From an uncultured Lachnospiraceae bacterium (GTDB taxonomy: Bacteria > Bacillota > Clostridia > Lachnospirales > Lachnospiraceae): a stretch of DNA of 64,000 nucleotides. Made by a program: the position numbers and the translations under genes. Where the stretch lies: NCBI GenBank assembly GCA_944381405.1, contig CALWLA010000008.1:1-64000 (forward strand), read 5' to 3'. Position 1 is the first letter of the stretch. Each line of letters opens with the position of its first letter. This document shows positions 51,336 through 60,268 of the stretch, one piece after another. Under the pieces are notes generated by a model that had not been told where the DNA came from, did no database searches, and saw nothing but the letters and a program-made list of their open reading frames with translations.

Positions 51336-52726
51336 TATGAACATTTCGGCATGGTCTTTTCGTAATCCTTAAGGGCCTCCAGGGCCTTTGGAGCCAGCGG
51401 GAAGAGGGCGATCATGTTGAAGATGGTCATGAGACCAACCCCCACGTCTCCCAGATCCCAGACGAACTGGTAGGCCGCCAGGCCGCCGATAAACAGCATC
51501 ACAAGGGCCAGGAGCTTATAGAGGGTCTGGGAAAGCCAGTTGTCGCCGAAGAGATAGGCCACGTTGGATCTGGCGTAGAACAGGATCCCCAGAAAGGTGG
51601 AAAAGCTGAAGAGCCAGAGGATGACCGCGATGAAAACCACGCCGAACTCGCCCAGATGATAGCCCATGGCCTCCTGTAACAGGTCCATGCCTTCAAGGCC
51701 TGCAGTGAGGCTTTCGGGCGTCAGCAGCATGATCATGGCGGAGCAGCTGCAGATCACAAGGGTATCGATAAATACCCCCAGGGCCTGCAGCAGGCCTTCC
51801 TTGGCCGGATGGCTGATGTCGGCAGCCGCCGCCGCACAGGGGGCGGAGCCGGAACCGGCCTCGTTGGAAAAGAGCCCTCGTTTTGCGCCGTTCATGATGA
51901 CGGCGCCGATGCCGCCGCCCACCGCCTGACGCAGGCCGAAGGCTTCCGCAAAGATCCGTTCAAAGACCCCCGGCAGCAGAGCCGCGTTCTTCAGGATGAT
52001 GAAGATCGTTATGAAAAAATAGCAGGCGGCCATAATGGGAACGATGATATCCAGCACCTTTACCGTGGTGTTTTTCCGGAGAACGATCACCGCCGCCAGG
52101 AGCACCAAGGCGATGGTGGAGTAAAGGGGCGGGATCTGAAAGGCGTTCTCAAAGGAGGAGGAAATGGAGTTTGCGGTGACCTGGCTGATGCCGCACCAGC
52201 AGATCAGGCCTGACAGGGCGAACAGGGAGGCGACAACGGAACGCCGCCGTTTGCTGCCGGGCTTGATGAACAGATGGTGCAGGTAATAGGCAGGACCGCC
52301 CCGGTAACCGCCGTAAAGGGGATCCTTTTCCTTATAGAGCTGGGCCAGGGTGGCTTCGATAAAGGCGGTGGAGGAGCCCAGCAGGGCGATCACCCACATC
52401 CAGAACACCGCCCCTGCGCCCCCTGCGGAAATGGCCGCCACCACGCCTACCAGATTGCCCATGCCCACCCGGCAGGCCGTGGAAATGATCAGAGCCTGGA
52501 CGCCGGAGATCCCCTCCCTGCCGGAGGAACCGGTATTTTCCAGGGTGACCCGGATCGTTTCCGGAAACAGCCGGAAAGGCAGGAACCGGGTCCGGATGGT
52601 AAAATAAAGCCCGGCGGGAATCAGGATCAGCACCAGCAGGGAAAGTCCCAGTGTGCTTCCGCCGGGAAGGGGGATCTGGATGAGATCGCCCCAAAGAATA
52701 TTGTAGATCGTTGTAAAAAGTTCCAT
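51335..52726 (-). CDS. Alanine/glycine:cation symporter (AGCS family)
   Basis: Integral membrane protein of 463 aa with about eleven helices. It imports alanine or glycine with Na+ (or H+). Family motifs include GISGVQALIISTACRVGMGNLVGV (in two parts), GGPAYYL, and GLFSNEAGSGSAPCAAAAA in the middle of the protein. AAAGGGAG precedes the ATG. The gene is divergent from guanylate kinase and stands alone. Confidence 0.94.
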   Translation of the reverse strand: MELFTTIYNILWGDLIQIPLPGGSTLGLSLLVLILIPAGLYFTIRTRFLPFRLFPETIRVTLENTGSSGREGISGVQALIISTACRVGMGNLVGVVAAISAGGAGAVFWMWVIALLGSSTAFIEATLAQLYKEKDPLYGGYRGGPAYYLHHLFIKPGSKRRRSVVASLFALSGLICWCGISQVTANSISSSFENAFQIPPLYSTIALVLLAAVIVLRKNTTVKVLDIIVPIMAACYFFITIFIILKNAALLPGVFERIFAEAFGLRQAVGGGIGAVIMNGAKRGLFSNEAGSGSAPCAAAAADISHPAKEGLLQALGVFIDTLVICSCSAMIMLLTPESLTAGLEGMDLLQEAMGYHLGEFGVVFIAVILWLFSFSTFLGILFYARSNVAYLFGDNWLSQTLYKLLALVMLFIGGLAAYQFVWDLGDVGVGLMTIFNMIALFPLAPKALEALKDYEKTMPKCS

Positions 52727-52891
52727 TTCTATCTCCCTTTAAATCGCTAAAGCGCCTATCATTCTATCATGGTTTCCTGGGAAAAGCCAGAAAATCTTTC
52801 CTTGGGATACCGGCGGCGCGCGCGCTTCGGCGAGCTTGTTAAACTGTTGTCAAATTGCACGAAAAATCCTTTGTTAATTTTTAAATTTTTA

Positions 52892-52921
52892 TTGACTTTT
52901 TCGCAAATCGGGAATTATAAT
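52892..52921 (+). promoter_or_regulatory. Promoter of the guanylate kinase gene
   Basis: TTGACT, an 18-bp spacer and a perfect TATAAT lie 54 bp before the start codon. Confidence 0.78.
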
Positions 52922-52975
52922 GAGATTGTTCCTGAAAAAATACAATTTTTATATATCAACAAGGAGAAGGAAACT

Positions 52976-53659
52976 ATGACAGCAGAAAACAAATACTTGG
53001 ATAAAATTGCGGAGCACGGACAGCTGATCGTTATTTCAGGCCCCAGCGGAACCGGCAAGCAGACGGTGATCAGCCAGTATCTGAAGGAACACCCCAATGC
53101 CTGCACCTGCGTTTCTGCCACCACCAGAGAGCCCAGAGAGGGAGAGGTTGACGGAAAGGATTATTTCTTCGTATCCTATATCGAGTTTGAGCGGATGATC
53201 CGCACAGGCCAGATGCTGGAGTACTCCTATATCGATAAAAACGGTTACGGCACCCCGAAAAAAGCGGTGGAGGACGCCCGGAGCAAGGGAAGGAACGTCA
53301 TTCTGGACATCGATGTGGTAGGCGCCATGCGCGTCCGTACCCTGTGCCCGGATGCCACCCTGGTGTTCATCCTGCCGCCGTCTTGGGAGGAGCTGGAGAA
53401 CCGCCTGACAAAGAGCGGCCGCTACGATGAGGAAACCATCGATAAGCTGATGGATATGGCGGAGGAGGATATCTCCTGTGCAAATCTCTACGACTATATC
53501 ATCGTCAACGAGGACGTGAACAAGGCGGTGAGCCGTCTGGCCCAGATCATCCACGGACACCGTTACAGCCGCAACAGCATGAAGACTTTCCTGGACAGCT
53601 ATATCGAGGGAGAGATCAAGCAGAAGAACAAAGCGGTATCGGATATCCTGCAGGCGTAA
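52976..53659 (+). CDS. gmk: Guanylate kinase-like protein
   Basis: Protein of 227 aa, slightly longer than usual Gmk (about 205). The P-loop GPSGTGKQTVI has Gln where most have Gly or Ser, and the GMP-binding region is seen in SATTREPREGEVDGKDYFFV. The lid-type ILPPSWEELENRLTKSGR is intact. It should phosphorylate GMP to GDP. The unusual P-loop and lack of the rpoZ/priA neighbours of the housekeeping gmk leave open that this is a second guanylate kinase homologue. AAGGAGAAGG precedes the ATG at 52976. Confidence 0.85.
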   Translation: MTAENKYLDKIAEHGQLIVISGPSGTGKQTVISQYLKEHPNACTCVSATTREPREGEVDGKDYFFVSYIEFERMIRTGQMLEYSYIDKNGYGTPKKAVEDARSKGRNVILDIDVVGAMRVRTLCPDATLVFILPPSWEELENRLTKSGRYDEETIDKLMDMAEEDISCANLYDYIIVNEDVNKAVSRLAQIIHGHRYSRNSMKTFLDSYIEGEIKQKNKAVSDILQA

Positions 53660-53758
53660 GACCAGGGTGCAGATGATATCCTGGAAGTGAGATCTGAAAA
53701 TCAGTATTTGGGGAAAAAATCTATTATTCGATTTGCCTTAAAATTGAATGGAAACGAT

Positions 53759-53795
53759 CAGGGGCTGCTGCACAGTTTGCGGCAGCCCCTGTTTT
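53759..53795 (+). terminator. Terminator of the guanylate kinase gene
   Basis: CAGGGGCTGC pairs perfectly with GCAGCCCCTG around a 13-nt loop, followed by TTTTAT. Confidence 0.87.
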
Positions 53796-53857
53796 ATCGG
53801 GGTGGGGCGCTTTGCGGCGCAGCTTCTCCGATTTTTGACGGAAAAAGGAGGAACAAC

Positions 53858-54613
53858 ATGGGAGAACAGCAGGAAACCTTGATCGCAAGGCTTTCGGAAT
53901 GGATTCAGGAAAGCAGCAAGATCGTATTTTTCGGGGGAGCCGGTGTTTCTACGGAAAGCGGGATCCCGGATTTCCGGTCCCAGGACGGGCTTTATCATAC
54001 CAAGTACAGATATCCGCCGGAAATGATCATAAGCCACAGCTTTTTTGTGCGGAACCCGGAGGAATTTTACCGGTTTTACAAGGACAGGATGCTTTATCCG
54101 GATGCAGAGCCCAACGACGCCCACAAAGCGTTGGCGGCCTGGGAGGCGGAGGGCAGGCTGCGGTCGGTGATCACCCAGAACATCGACGGCCTCCATCAGA
54201 AAGCAGGAAGCCGCAGGGTGCTGGAGCTCCACGGTTCCGTGCTGCGGAACTACTGCACCCGCTGCAAAAAGGCGTTTCCTCTGGAGTATGTGATGCAGGC
54301 GGAGGGGATCCCTTGCTGCGACGCCTGCGGGGCCATTGTGAAACCGGACGTGGTGCTTTATGAGGAGAGCCTGGATGACCGGATCCTGCGGGAAGCGGTA
54401 CGGGACATTTCCGAGGCGGATATGCTGATCGTGGGAGGCACCTCCCTGGTGGTGTATCCGGCGGCGGGGCTCATCGACTACTACCGGGGAAAGCGGCTGG
54501 TGCTGATCAACAAGGATGAAACCGCCCGGGACAGCGCTGCGGATCTCTGTATCCACGGAAAGATCGGCGAGGTGTTCCGGCAGGTCAGAGAGCAGGAGTC
54601 CCGCAGGCCCTAA
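53858..54613 (+). CDS. Sir2-family NAD-dependent protein deacylase
   Basis: Sirtuin of 251 aa. NAD-binding motifs FFGGAGVSTESGIPDFRS and TQNIDGLHQKAG are present, with the catalytic His in LELHGS. The zinc site has CTRC and CCDAC pairs. It removes acyl groups from lysines with consumption of NAD. AAGGAGG precedes the ATG at 53858. It lies alone between a terminator and the gdpP promoter. Confidence 0.95.
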   Translation: MGEQQETLIARLSEWIQESSKIVFFGGAGVSTESGIPDFRSQDGLYHTKYRYPPEMIISHSFFVRNPEEFYRFYKDRMLYPDAEPNDAHKALAAWEAEGRLRSVITQNIDGLHQKAGSRRVLELHGSVLRNYCTRCKKAFPLEYVMQAEGIPCCDACGAIVKPDVVLYEESLDDRILREAVRDISEADMLIVGGTSLVVYPAAGLIDYYRGKRLVLINKDETARDSAADLCIHGKIGEVFRQVREQESRRP

Positions 54614-54642
54614 TTGCGGCCCGGCGCATTCTGTGCTATAAT
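54614..54642 (+). promoter_or_regulatory. Promoter of gdpP-rplI-dnaB
   Basis: TTGCGG, a 17-bp spacer and a perfect TATAAT with upstream TGC (extended -10). The -10 ends only 9 bp before the gdpP ATG, so the mRNA should be leaderless or nearly so. Confidence 0.72.
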
Positions 54643-54651
54643 GGCCCCATT

Positions 54652-56703
54652 ATGAAGAACAGAAAAAGAAGAAAAGAGGGGCTTTCAGTTGCAGCTTATC
54701 TGCGCTGGCCGCTGATTCTATCGTGTTTGCTGGTAGTCATGAACCTGGCGCTGATTCCGGTTTCCAGAAGGGCCGCGGCGGTCATGGCTGGCTTTACGTT
54801 GCTCTATATCCTGATCGGCCTCTGGCTTTACTTCTATACGAGACGGGGGATGTTTGCCGGACTGGTGAATTTCGCCTCCGGCTTCGAGAGCGTTCAGGAG
54901 CGGCTGATGCGGGACATGAACATGCCCTCCGCCATCTGCGATACCACAGGCGGGATTCTCTGGACCAACAGCGCCTTTCAGGAAATGCTGCAGGAGGAGC
55001 ACATCAGCATCCGGAATATCCAGGCGGCCTTTCCGGACATCACAAAGGAGATCCTGAACTCGGACAATGAGGACGCCATCGTCCATTCCTCCCTTGGAAA
55101 ACGCCGCTACAGCATCGAACTGATCTGGACCAGGCTTGCGGAAAGCGAGGAAGGAGACCCGGGCTTTTTTGCAGAAGCAGGAAAGCAGGTGGTGGTCTGC
55201 TATCTGACGGATGAAACGGAGCTTGTCCGTTACAAACGGCTCTACCAGGAATCCAAGCTCTGCCTGGGCATCATCAGCCTGGACAACTATGACGAGGCCA
55301 TGGAGGGCGTAGAGGAGGTCCGCCGTTCTCTGCTGACGGCGCTGGTGGACAGAAAGATCAGCAACTATATCTCCTCCATGGAGGGCGTGGTCAAAAAGCT
55401 TGAGCGGGACAAGTACATCTTTATGGTAATGGACCGCTATATCCACCGGATGATGGAGGACCGGTTCTCTGTTCTGGAGGATGTAAAGACCATCAATATC
55501 GGAAACAGCCTGCCCCTGACCCTCAGCATCGGCGTGGGCATGGACGGAAAGAGTTATAAGGACAACTATGAAGCGGCCCGGGCGGGCATGGACCTGGCCC
55601 TGGGAAGGGGCGGCGATCAGGTGGTGCTGAAGGCCGGACAGACGATCCAGTATTTTGGCGGCAAGACCCAGGCGGTGGAAAAGAACACCCGCGTCAAGGC
55701 CCGCGTCAAGGCGCAGGCCTTCAAGGAGCTGCTGGATTCCAAGGACAAGCTGATCGTCATGGGCCACAAGATGGGAGACGTGGACAGTCTGGGGTCCTCC
55801 GTGGGCTTCTGGAAGATCGCCACGGCCTTCAACAAAAAGGCGTATATCGTACTTGGAGATTCGGACAATTCCGTAAGACCCCTGAAGCAGCGGTTCCTGG
55901 AAGCCGAGGACTACCCCAAGGATATGTTCATTAACGGAGACAGGGCCCTGGACCTTGTGGATGACAATACCATCGTGGTGGTGACGGACGTGAACCGTCC
56001 CAGCTATACGGAGGAGCCCCGGCTCCTTTCGGCCTGCACGACGCTGGTGGTGCTGGATCATCACAGAAAGAGCTCGGAGACCATCGAGGGCGCGGTGCTG
56101 TCTTATGTGGAGCCCTTTGCCTCCTCCGCTTCGGAAATGGTGGCGGAGATCATCCAGTATATCGGAGAGGGCATCAAGCTCCGGCCCCTGGAGGCGGACG
56201 CCATGTATGCGGGTATCGTCATCGATACCCAGAGCTTTACCAATCAGACGGGCGTCAGGACCTTTGAGGCGGCAGCCTTCCTGCGCAGGAGCGGAGCCGA
56301 CGTGGTGCGGATCCGGAAGATGCTTCGGGAAAATCTGACGGACTACAAGGCCAAGGCGGATGCGGTGGACAAGGCGGAGATCTACAAGGACGCCTTTGCC
56401 ATTTCCGTATGCGACCCCAGAGGCACGGAATCCCCCACGGTGGTGGGAGCCCAGGCGGCCAACAGCCTCCTGGAGATCCGGGGCATCAAGGCTTCCGTCG
56501 TGATGACGCCGGTAAACGGCAAGATCTATATCTCCGCAAGGAGCATCGACGAGGTCAACGTACAGGTGATGATGGAAAAATTGGGCGGCGGCGGACACAA
56601 GACCGTGGCCGGCGCGCAGCTTAAGGATGTGACGGTGGAGGAGGCCCGGGAAAAGGTGCGGGCCGCCATCGATGAAATGCTGACAGAAGGCGAGGTATCA
56701 TAA
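54652..56703 (+). CDS. gdpP: Cyclic-di-AMP phosphodiesterase GdpP (DHH family)
   Basis: Membrane-bound enzyme of 683 aa that hydrolyses c-di-AMP and thereby affects wall, potassium and osmolyte homeostasis. Two N-terminal helices (about 17-62) precede a PAS-like domain (about 70-165) and a degenerate GGDEF domain (about 175-310). The DHH domain follows with MGHKMGDVDSLGSSVG, TDVNRPS and VVLDHHRKS, then DHHA1 with LGGGGHKTVAGAQ. No Shine-Dalgarno precedes the ATG. rplI starts immediately after the TAA. The gdpP-rplI-dnaB order is conserved in Firmicutes. Confidence 0.95.
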   Translation: MKNRKRRKEGLSVAAYLRWPLILSCLLVVMNLALIPVSRRAAAVMAGFTLLYILIGLWLYFYTRRGMFAGLVNFASGFESVQERLMRDMNMPSAICDTTGGILWTNSAFQEMLQEEHISIRNIQAAFPDITKEILNSDNEDAIVHSSLGKRRYSIELIWTRLAESEEGDPGFFAEAGKQVVVCYLTDETELVRYKRLYQESKLCLGIISLDNYDEAMEGVEEVRRSLLTALVDRKISNYISSMEGVVKKLERDKYIFMVMDRYIHRMMEDRFSVLEDVKTINIGNSLPLTLSIGVGMDGKSYKDNYEAARAGMDLALGRGGDQVVLKAGQTIQYFGGKTQAVEKNTRVKARVKAQAFKELLDSKDKLIVMGHKMGDVDSLGSSVGFWKIATAFNKKAYIVLGDSDNSVRPLKQRFLEAEDYPKDMFINGDRALDLVDDNTIVVVTDVNRPSYTEEPRLLSACTTLVVLDHHRKSSETIEGAVLSYVEPFASSASEMVAEIIQYIGEGIKLRPLEADAMYAGIVIDTQSFTNQTGVRTFEAAAFLRRSGADVVRIRKMLRENLTDYKAKADAVDKAEIYKDAFAISVCDPRGTESPTVVGAQAANSLLEIRGIKASVVMTPVNGKIYISARSIDEVNVQVMMEKLGGGGHKTVAGAQLKDVTVEEAREKVRAAIDEMLTEGEVS

Positions 56704-57150
56704 ATGCAGATCATATTGTTGCAGGACGTAAAATCCCTTGGCAAAAAGGGGACCGTGGTAAAGGTAAACGACAGCTACGGCAGAAACTATATCATTCCGA
56801 AAAAACTTGGGGTAGAGGCCAATCCGGTGAACCTCAATAACCTGAAGCTGCAGAACGCCAACGCGGAAAAGCTGGAGGCCATGAAGCAGGACAGCGCAAA
56901 GGCGATACAGGCAAAGCTTGCAGGCAAGACCATTACCGTAAAGATTCGGGCAGGTAAGGATGGCAAGACCTTCGGCTCCATTACCGGAAAGGAGATCGCC
57001 CAGGCCATCATGGAGGAGCTGTCCGTAGAGGTGGATAAAAAGAAGATCGGCATCGAGGAGCCCATCAAGACGGTGGGAAGCCATACGGTAAACGTAAAGC
57101 TCTATAAGGACATCAGCACGGACATCACCGTGAAGGTGGAGGAAGCGTAA
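56704..57150 (+). CDS. rplI: 50S ribosomal protein L9
   Basis: Ribosomal protein of 148 aa that binds 23S rRNA near the L1 stalk. The N-terminal motif MQIILLQDVKSLGKKGTVVK and VNDSYGRNYIIPKKLG are diagnostic; the long connecting helix (about 42-75) and the C-terminal domain are complete. It begins on the base after the gdpP stop codon and ends 3 bp before dnaB. Confidence 0.98.
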   Translation: MQIILLQDVKSLGKKGTVVKVNDSYGRNYIIPKKLGVEANPVNLNNLKLQNANAEKLEAMKQDSAKAIQAKLAGKTITVKIRAGKDGKTFGSITGKEIAQAIMEELSVEVDKKKIGIEEPIKTVGSHTVNVKLYKDISTDITVKVEEA

Positions 57151-57153
57151 GCC

Positions 57154-58503
57154 ATGGAAGAAGGCTTGCTCAAAAGAATAACGCCCCACAGCCTGGAAGC
57201 GGAGCAGTCGGTGATCGGGTCCATGCTGATGGACAAGGACGCCATTGCCGTCGCTGCGGAGATACTGACCGCAGAGGATTTTTACCAGAAGCAGTACGCC
57301 CTGGTGTTTGACGCCATCATCTCGCTCTTCGGACAGGACAAGCCCGTGGATCTGGTGACCCTCCAGGACAAGCTGGTGAAGGACAATGCGCCGCCGGAGA
57401 TGCAGAGCCTGGATTTCATCCGGGACATCCTCAATACGGTGCCCACCTCCGCCAATGTCAAATATTATGCGGAGATCGTAAGGGACAAGGCGGTGCTCCG
57501 GAGGCTCATCAAAAACAGCGAGGGCATCATTCAGAAATGCTACGAGCAGTCCATGGAGACGGAGGAGATCCTGGAGGAGACGGAAAAGACGGTGTTCGAT
57601 ATCCTGAAACGGAAGGGTACCCATGATTTCGTTCCCATCGAAGAGGTGGCCCTTGCGGTGCTCCAGAAGATCCAGGACGCCTCCAAGACCAAAGGCCATG
57701 TAACGGGCGTCCCCACAGGCTTTACGGATCTGGATTATATGACCACCGGCTTCCAGCCCTCGGATTTCATCCTGATCGCTGCAAGGCCCTCCATGGGAAA
57801 GACCGCCTTTGTGCTGAACATCATAGAACATGTAGCCCTTAAGAAAAACATGCCCTGCATGATCTTTTCCCTGGAGATGAGCAAGGAACAGCTGGTGAAC
57901 CGTCTGTTTTCCATGGATTCCGGAATCGACGCCCAGGTACTGCGTACCGGAGAGCTTTCCGACAACGACTGGCCCAGGCTCATCGATACCGTGGGCAGAG
58001 TGGGAGATTCCAACATCATCATAGACGACACGCCCGGCATCACGGCGGCAGAGCTCCGCAGCAAATGCAGGAAAATGAAGCTGGAGCGGGGGCTGGATCT
58101 GGTGGTCATCGACTACCTGCAGCTCATGAGCGGCGGCTCCCGGAAAAACGACAACCGGCAGCAGGAGATCTCCGACATCTCCCGTTCCTTAAAGGCGCTG
58201 GCCAGGGATCTGGAGTGCCCGGTGGTGGCGCTGTCCCAGCTGTCCCGTGCCTGTGAGACCAGGACCGACAAGCGCCCCATGCTGTCGGACCTTCGTGAGT
58301 CTGGCGCCATCGAGCAGGATGCGGATATCGTCATGTTCCTTTACAGGGACGAGTATTACAATCCGGATACGGAGCATCCGGGAGAAGCGGAGGTCATTAT
58401 CGCAAAACAGCGTAACGGCCCCATTGGAACTGTTTCCCTTTACTGGCAGTCAGCGACTACCAGGTTTGTCAATAAAGAGAAAAATTTTGCAGGAGGTAAT
58501 TAA
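57154..58503 (+). CDS. dnaB: Replicative DNA helicase DnaB (DnaC in Bacillus nomenclature)
   Basis: Hexameric 5'-3' helicase of 449 aa that drives the replication fork. The N-terminal primase-interaction domain starts PHSLEAEQSVIGSMLMD. The RecA-like core has Walker A ARPSMGKTAF and Walker B LDLVVIDYLQLMSG; the arginine-finger region ESGAIEQDADIVMFLYR is intact. No intein is present. The coding start at 57154 lies 3 bp after rplI. Confidence 0.97.
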   Translation: MEEGLLKRITPHSLEAEQSVIGSMLMDKDAIAVAAEILTAEDFYQKQYALVFDAIISLFGQDKPVDLVTLQDKLVKDNAPPEMQSLDFIRDILNTVPTSANVKYYAEIVRDKAVLRRLIKNSEGIIQKCYEQSMETEEILEETEKTVFDILKRKGTHDFVPIEEVALAVLQKIQDASKTKGHVTGVPTGFTDLDYMTTGFQPSDFILIAARPSMGKTAFVLNIIEHVALKKNMPCMIFSLEMSKEQLVNRLFSMDSGIDAQVLRTGELSDNDWPRLIDTVGRVGDSNIIIDDTPGITAAELRSKCRKMKLERGLDLVVIDYLQLMSGGSRKNDNRQQEISDISRSLKALARDLECPVVALSQLSRACETRTDKRPMLSDLRESGAIEQDADIVMFLYRDEYYNPDTEHPGEAEVIIAKQRNGPIGTVSLYWQSATTRFVNKEKNFAGGN

Positions 58504-58506
58504 AGC

Positions 58507-58713
58507 ATGAAGCAGATCGATAAGAACATGATCATCGGAGAACTTCTCCAGGTAGATGAGTGCATTGCGCCGATTCTGATGCGTTCAGGGATGCACTGCC
58601 TCGGCTGCCCGGCTTCCCAGATGGAGTCTCTGGAAGAGGCATGCATGGTTCACGGCATTGACTGTGATACCCTCGTGAGCAATATCAACGAAATTCTTGC
58701 AACACGGGATTAA
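58507..58713 (+). CDS. DUF1858 small protein
   Basis: Protein of 68 aa with the DUF1858 pattern: IDKNMIIGELLQVDECIAPIL followed by MHCLGCPASQMESLEEAC in two parts. Three Cys residues form C-x-x-C and a later Cys, and relatives are called disulfide or hybrid-cluster-associated proteins without firm function. It starts 3 bp after dnaB and is the last gene before a terminator. Confidence 0.88.
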   Translation: MKQIDKNMIIGELLQVDECIAPILMRSGMHCLGCPASQMESLEEACMVHGIDCDTLVSNINEILATRD

Positions 58714-58723
58714 GATGTAAAAG

Positions 58724-58765
58724 AAAACCGGAAGCGCACCTGTCTGGGGAGGCTTCCGGTTTTTG
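58724..58765 (+). terminator. Terminator of the gdpP-rplI-dnaB operon
   Basis: AAAACCGGAAGC pairs with GCTTCCGGTTTT around a 16-nt loop, ending in TTTTTG. Confidence 0.88.
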
Positions 58766-58782
58766 TATCTGACCGCATCAAA

Positions 58783-58811
58783 AAAGGCCGGGGAAAAATC
58801 CCGCGGCCTTT
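58783..58811 (-). terminator. Terminator of mecA
   Basis: On the minus strand AAAGGCCG and CGGCCTTT pair with an inner GGGA/TCCC step, followed by TTT. It lies 15 bp after the mecA stop codon. Confidence 0.85.
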
Positions 58812-58825
58812 CAGACTCTTATGGG

Positions 58826-59593
58826 TTAAATGCGGCTCAATTTCTGAATCGCATCGGTTCCGATGATGATGTCGTAATGCTCCTCGTAGTAGGCCAGGGT
58901 CGCCGGGGTGATCTCCAGCTTCCGGCCGTATTCCGCCGCCGTGTTGCAGACTCTGGCAAAGTCTTCCTTTGAGGCGTCTTTGCTCTCCACCAGCAGGACG
59001 TATTCACGGCTTCCGGGTTTTTTGTAAAGGATGCTGCAGCCCTGATAACCGCCGGCGGCTTTGGCTGCGCTGATGGCCAGATCCAGGGAATGGAAAGCGA
59101 AAGCGCGGCAGGAGATCTCCTCCTTGGCGGCTTTTTCCTCTCCGGCTGCCGTCTGGCCCTGGGCCGGTGCCGTACCAGGCTGCTGAAAGGCCTGTCCCTG
59201 GTTTCCGGAGGCGCCCAGCTGTTGGATCTGCCGCAGAAGTCCGTCCGCACCCTCCAGAAGCTCAGAGGTAAGCTTTTTGACCCAGTCCTCTGCAGAGCCC
59301 TTCGGCATAGGAGAAAATTTGGAAAATCTGGTATCCAGCTCCTCCGGATCCTCTACCTTGGTGATCACAAGCTGAATGGAATCGCCGTTTAAGGGGATCG
59401 CCTCGATCATGATGGGGGTGTTTTCCGCCTCGAATCCGACCTCGTTGCTGGCCTTCTGCATCATCTCGTTAAAAAGCTTCCGGGCCTTTTCGGAACCGTA
59501 TGCCAGTTCCCGGATATTGAGATTACGCACGCTTAAATCGAAACCTGTCAGAGTACAACGTATGGAATTTTCGCTGATTCTTTCTATTTTCAT
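58826..59593 (-). CDS. mecA: Adaptor protein MecA
   Basis: Adaptor of 255 aa that brings substrates to the ClpC/ClpP protease. The N-terminal substrate-binding domain begins MKIERISENSIRCTLTGFDL and includes the FNEMMQKASNEVGF segment. A Gln/Ala/Gly-rich linker (about 118-155) leads to the C-terminal ClpC-binding domain with CRAFAFHSLDLAISAAKA and YEEHYDIIIGTDAIQKL. GGAGAAAG precedes the ATG. Monocistronic. Confidence 0.93.
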   Translation of the reverse strand: MKIERISENSIRCTLTGFDLSVRNLNIRELAYGSEKARKLFNEMMQKASNEVGFEAENTPIMIEAIPLNGDSIQLVITKVEDPEELDTRFSKFSPMPKGSAEDWVKKLTSELLEGADGLLRQIQQLGASGNQGQAFQQPGTAPAQGQTAAGEEKAAKEEISCRAFAFHSLDLAISAAKAAGGYQGCSILYKKPGSREYVLLVESKDASKEDFARVCNTAAEYGRKLEITPATLAYYEEHYDIIIGTDAIQKLSRI

Positions 59594-59702
59594 ATCTTTC
59601 TCCTCGGGCTAATCATACTATAAAAACGCCTGCAATTCAATTATTGTGAGAAAATTTAATAATTTGTTTATAAGTTATGTAAACTTGATGAAAAATTGGG
59701 GT

Positions 59703-59731
59703 TTGACAATCTGAAAGGGAGGGTATACAAT
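59703..59731 (+). promoter_or_regulatory. Strong promoter upstream of an unexplained region
   Basis: TTGACA, a 17-bp spacer and TACAAT. No gene starts within the next 500 bp. Confidence 0.72.
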
Positions 59732-60268
59732 TGACTTCAGGGACCGGAAAGGGACGTGCGGAGACCTTCATCCGCCGGTCTGCAGCATTTCATAGTATCT
59801 TCAGAAGCTTCTCAATCATTTCTCACATTTTTCCACAAGAAACAAGCAAAACGATTTTACAATGACAGCCCTGCGGCGCTCTTGGAGCGGGACAGAGGCT
59901 TGCGGCAGAAGACCTTTTGAAAATTTATGCCATCGGTGACCTTCTGAGCATTCAATACCTGCAAAGGAAAGAGAACAGCCTTTACAGCGCATCTTGCGCC
60001 CTATGCGGCGGAACAGCAGGCAGAATCTGCGGAAGAGCGGATCCGGACATCCCGGGACCGGTCCCAAAAACAGGACACGGAGGCGCTATGCCAAAGACCG
60101 CTGCAGCCATGGAAAAGAGCCGCGGAAAAAGCGGAAGGAATGAAACAGGGACTGGGGCAGCTGGCCGGACCGCAGACCGCTTCCGGATGCCGGAAGGGAA
60201 CATATGTCACAAGATGGGAAATCCTCCCGAAAGGAATCTGTTCCGGCAGTCCGAAGGAGGAGGAAGGC
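59732..60268 (+). other. About 530 bp without a recognised gene; possible RNA or decayed coding sequence
   Basis: Just after the promoter GACCG and GCGGA can pair with TCCGC and CGGTC (about 59744-59789), giving a bulged stem. Further on, two frames look partly coding. One is a short frame from 59917 (KIYAIGDLLSIQYLQRKEN). The other, shifted by one base and open from about 59950, runs on into the small gene at 60269 and contains AAEQQAESAEERIRTSRDRS. The pattern would fit a gene broken by a frameshift, or a transcribed non-coding RNA; I cannot decide. Confidence 0.45.

Noticed and set aside
54718-56598. A 626-codon minus-strand frame across gdpP
   Set aside because: Shadow frame of gdpP. Its sequence is rich in His, Gly and Leu, as expected from reversed common codons, and no start signal is present.
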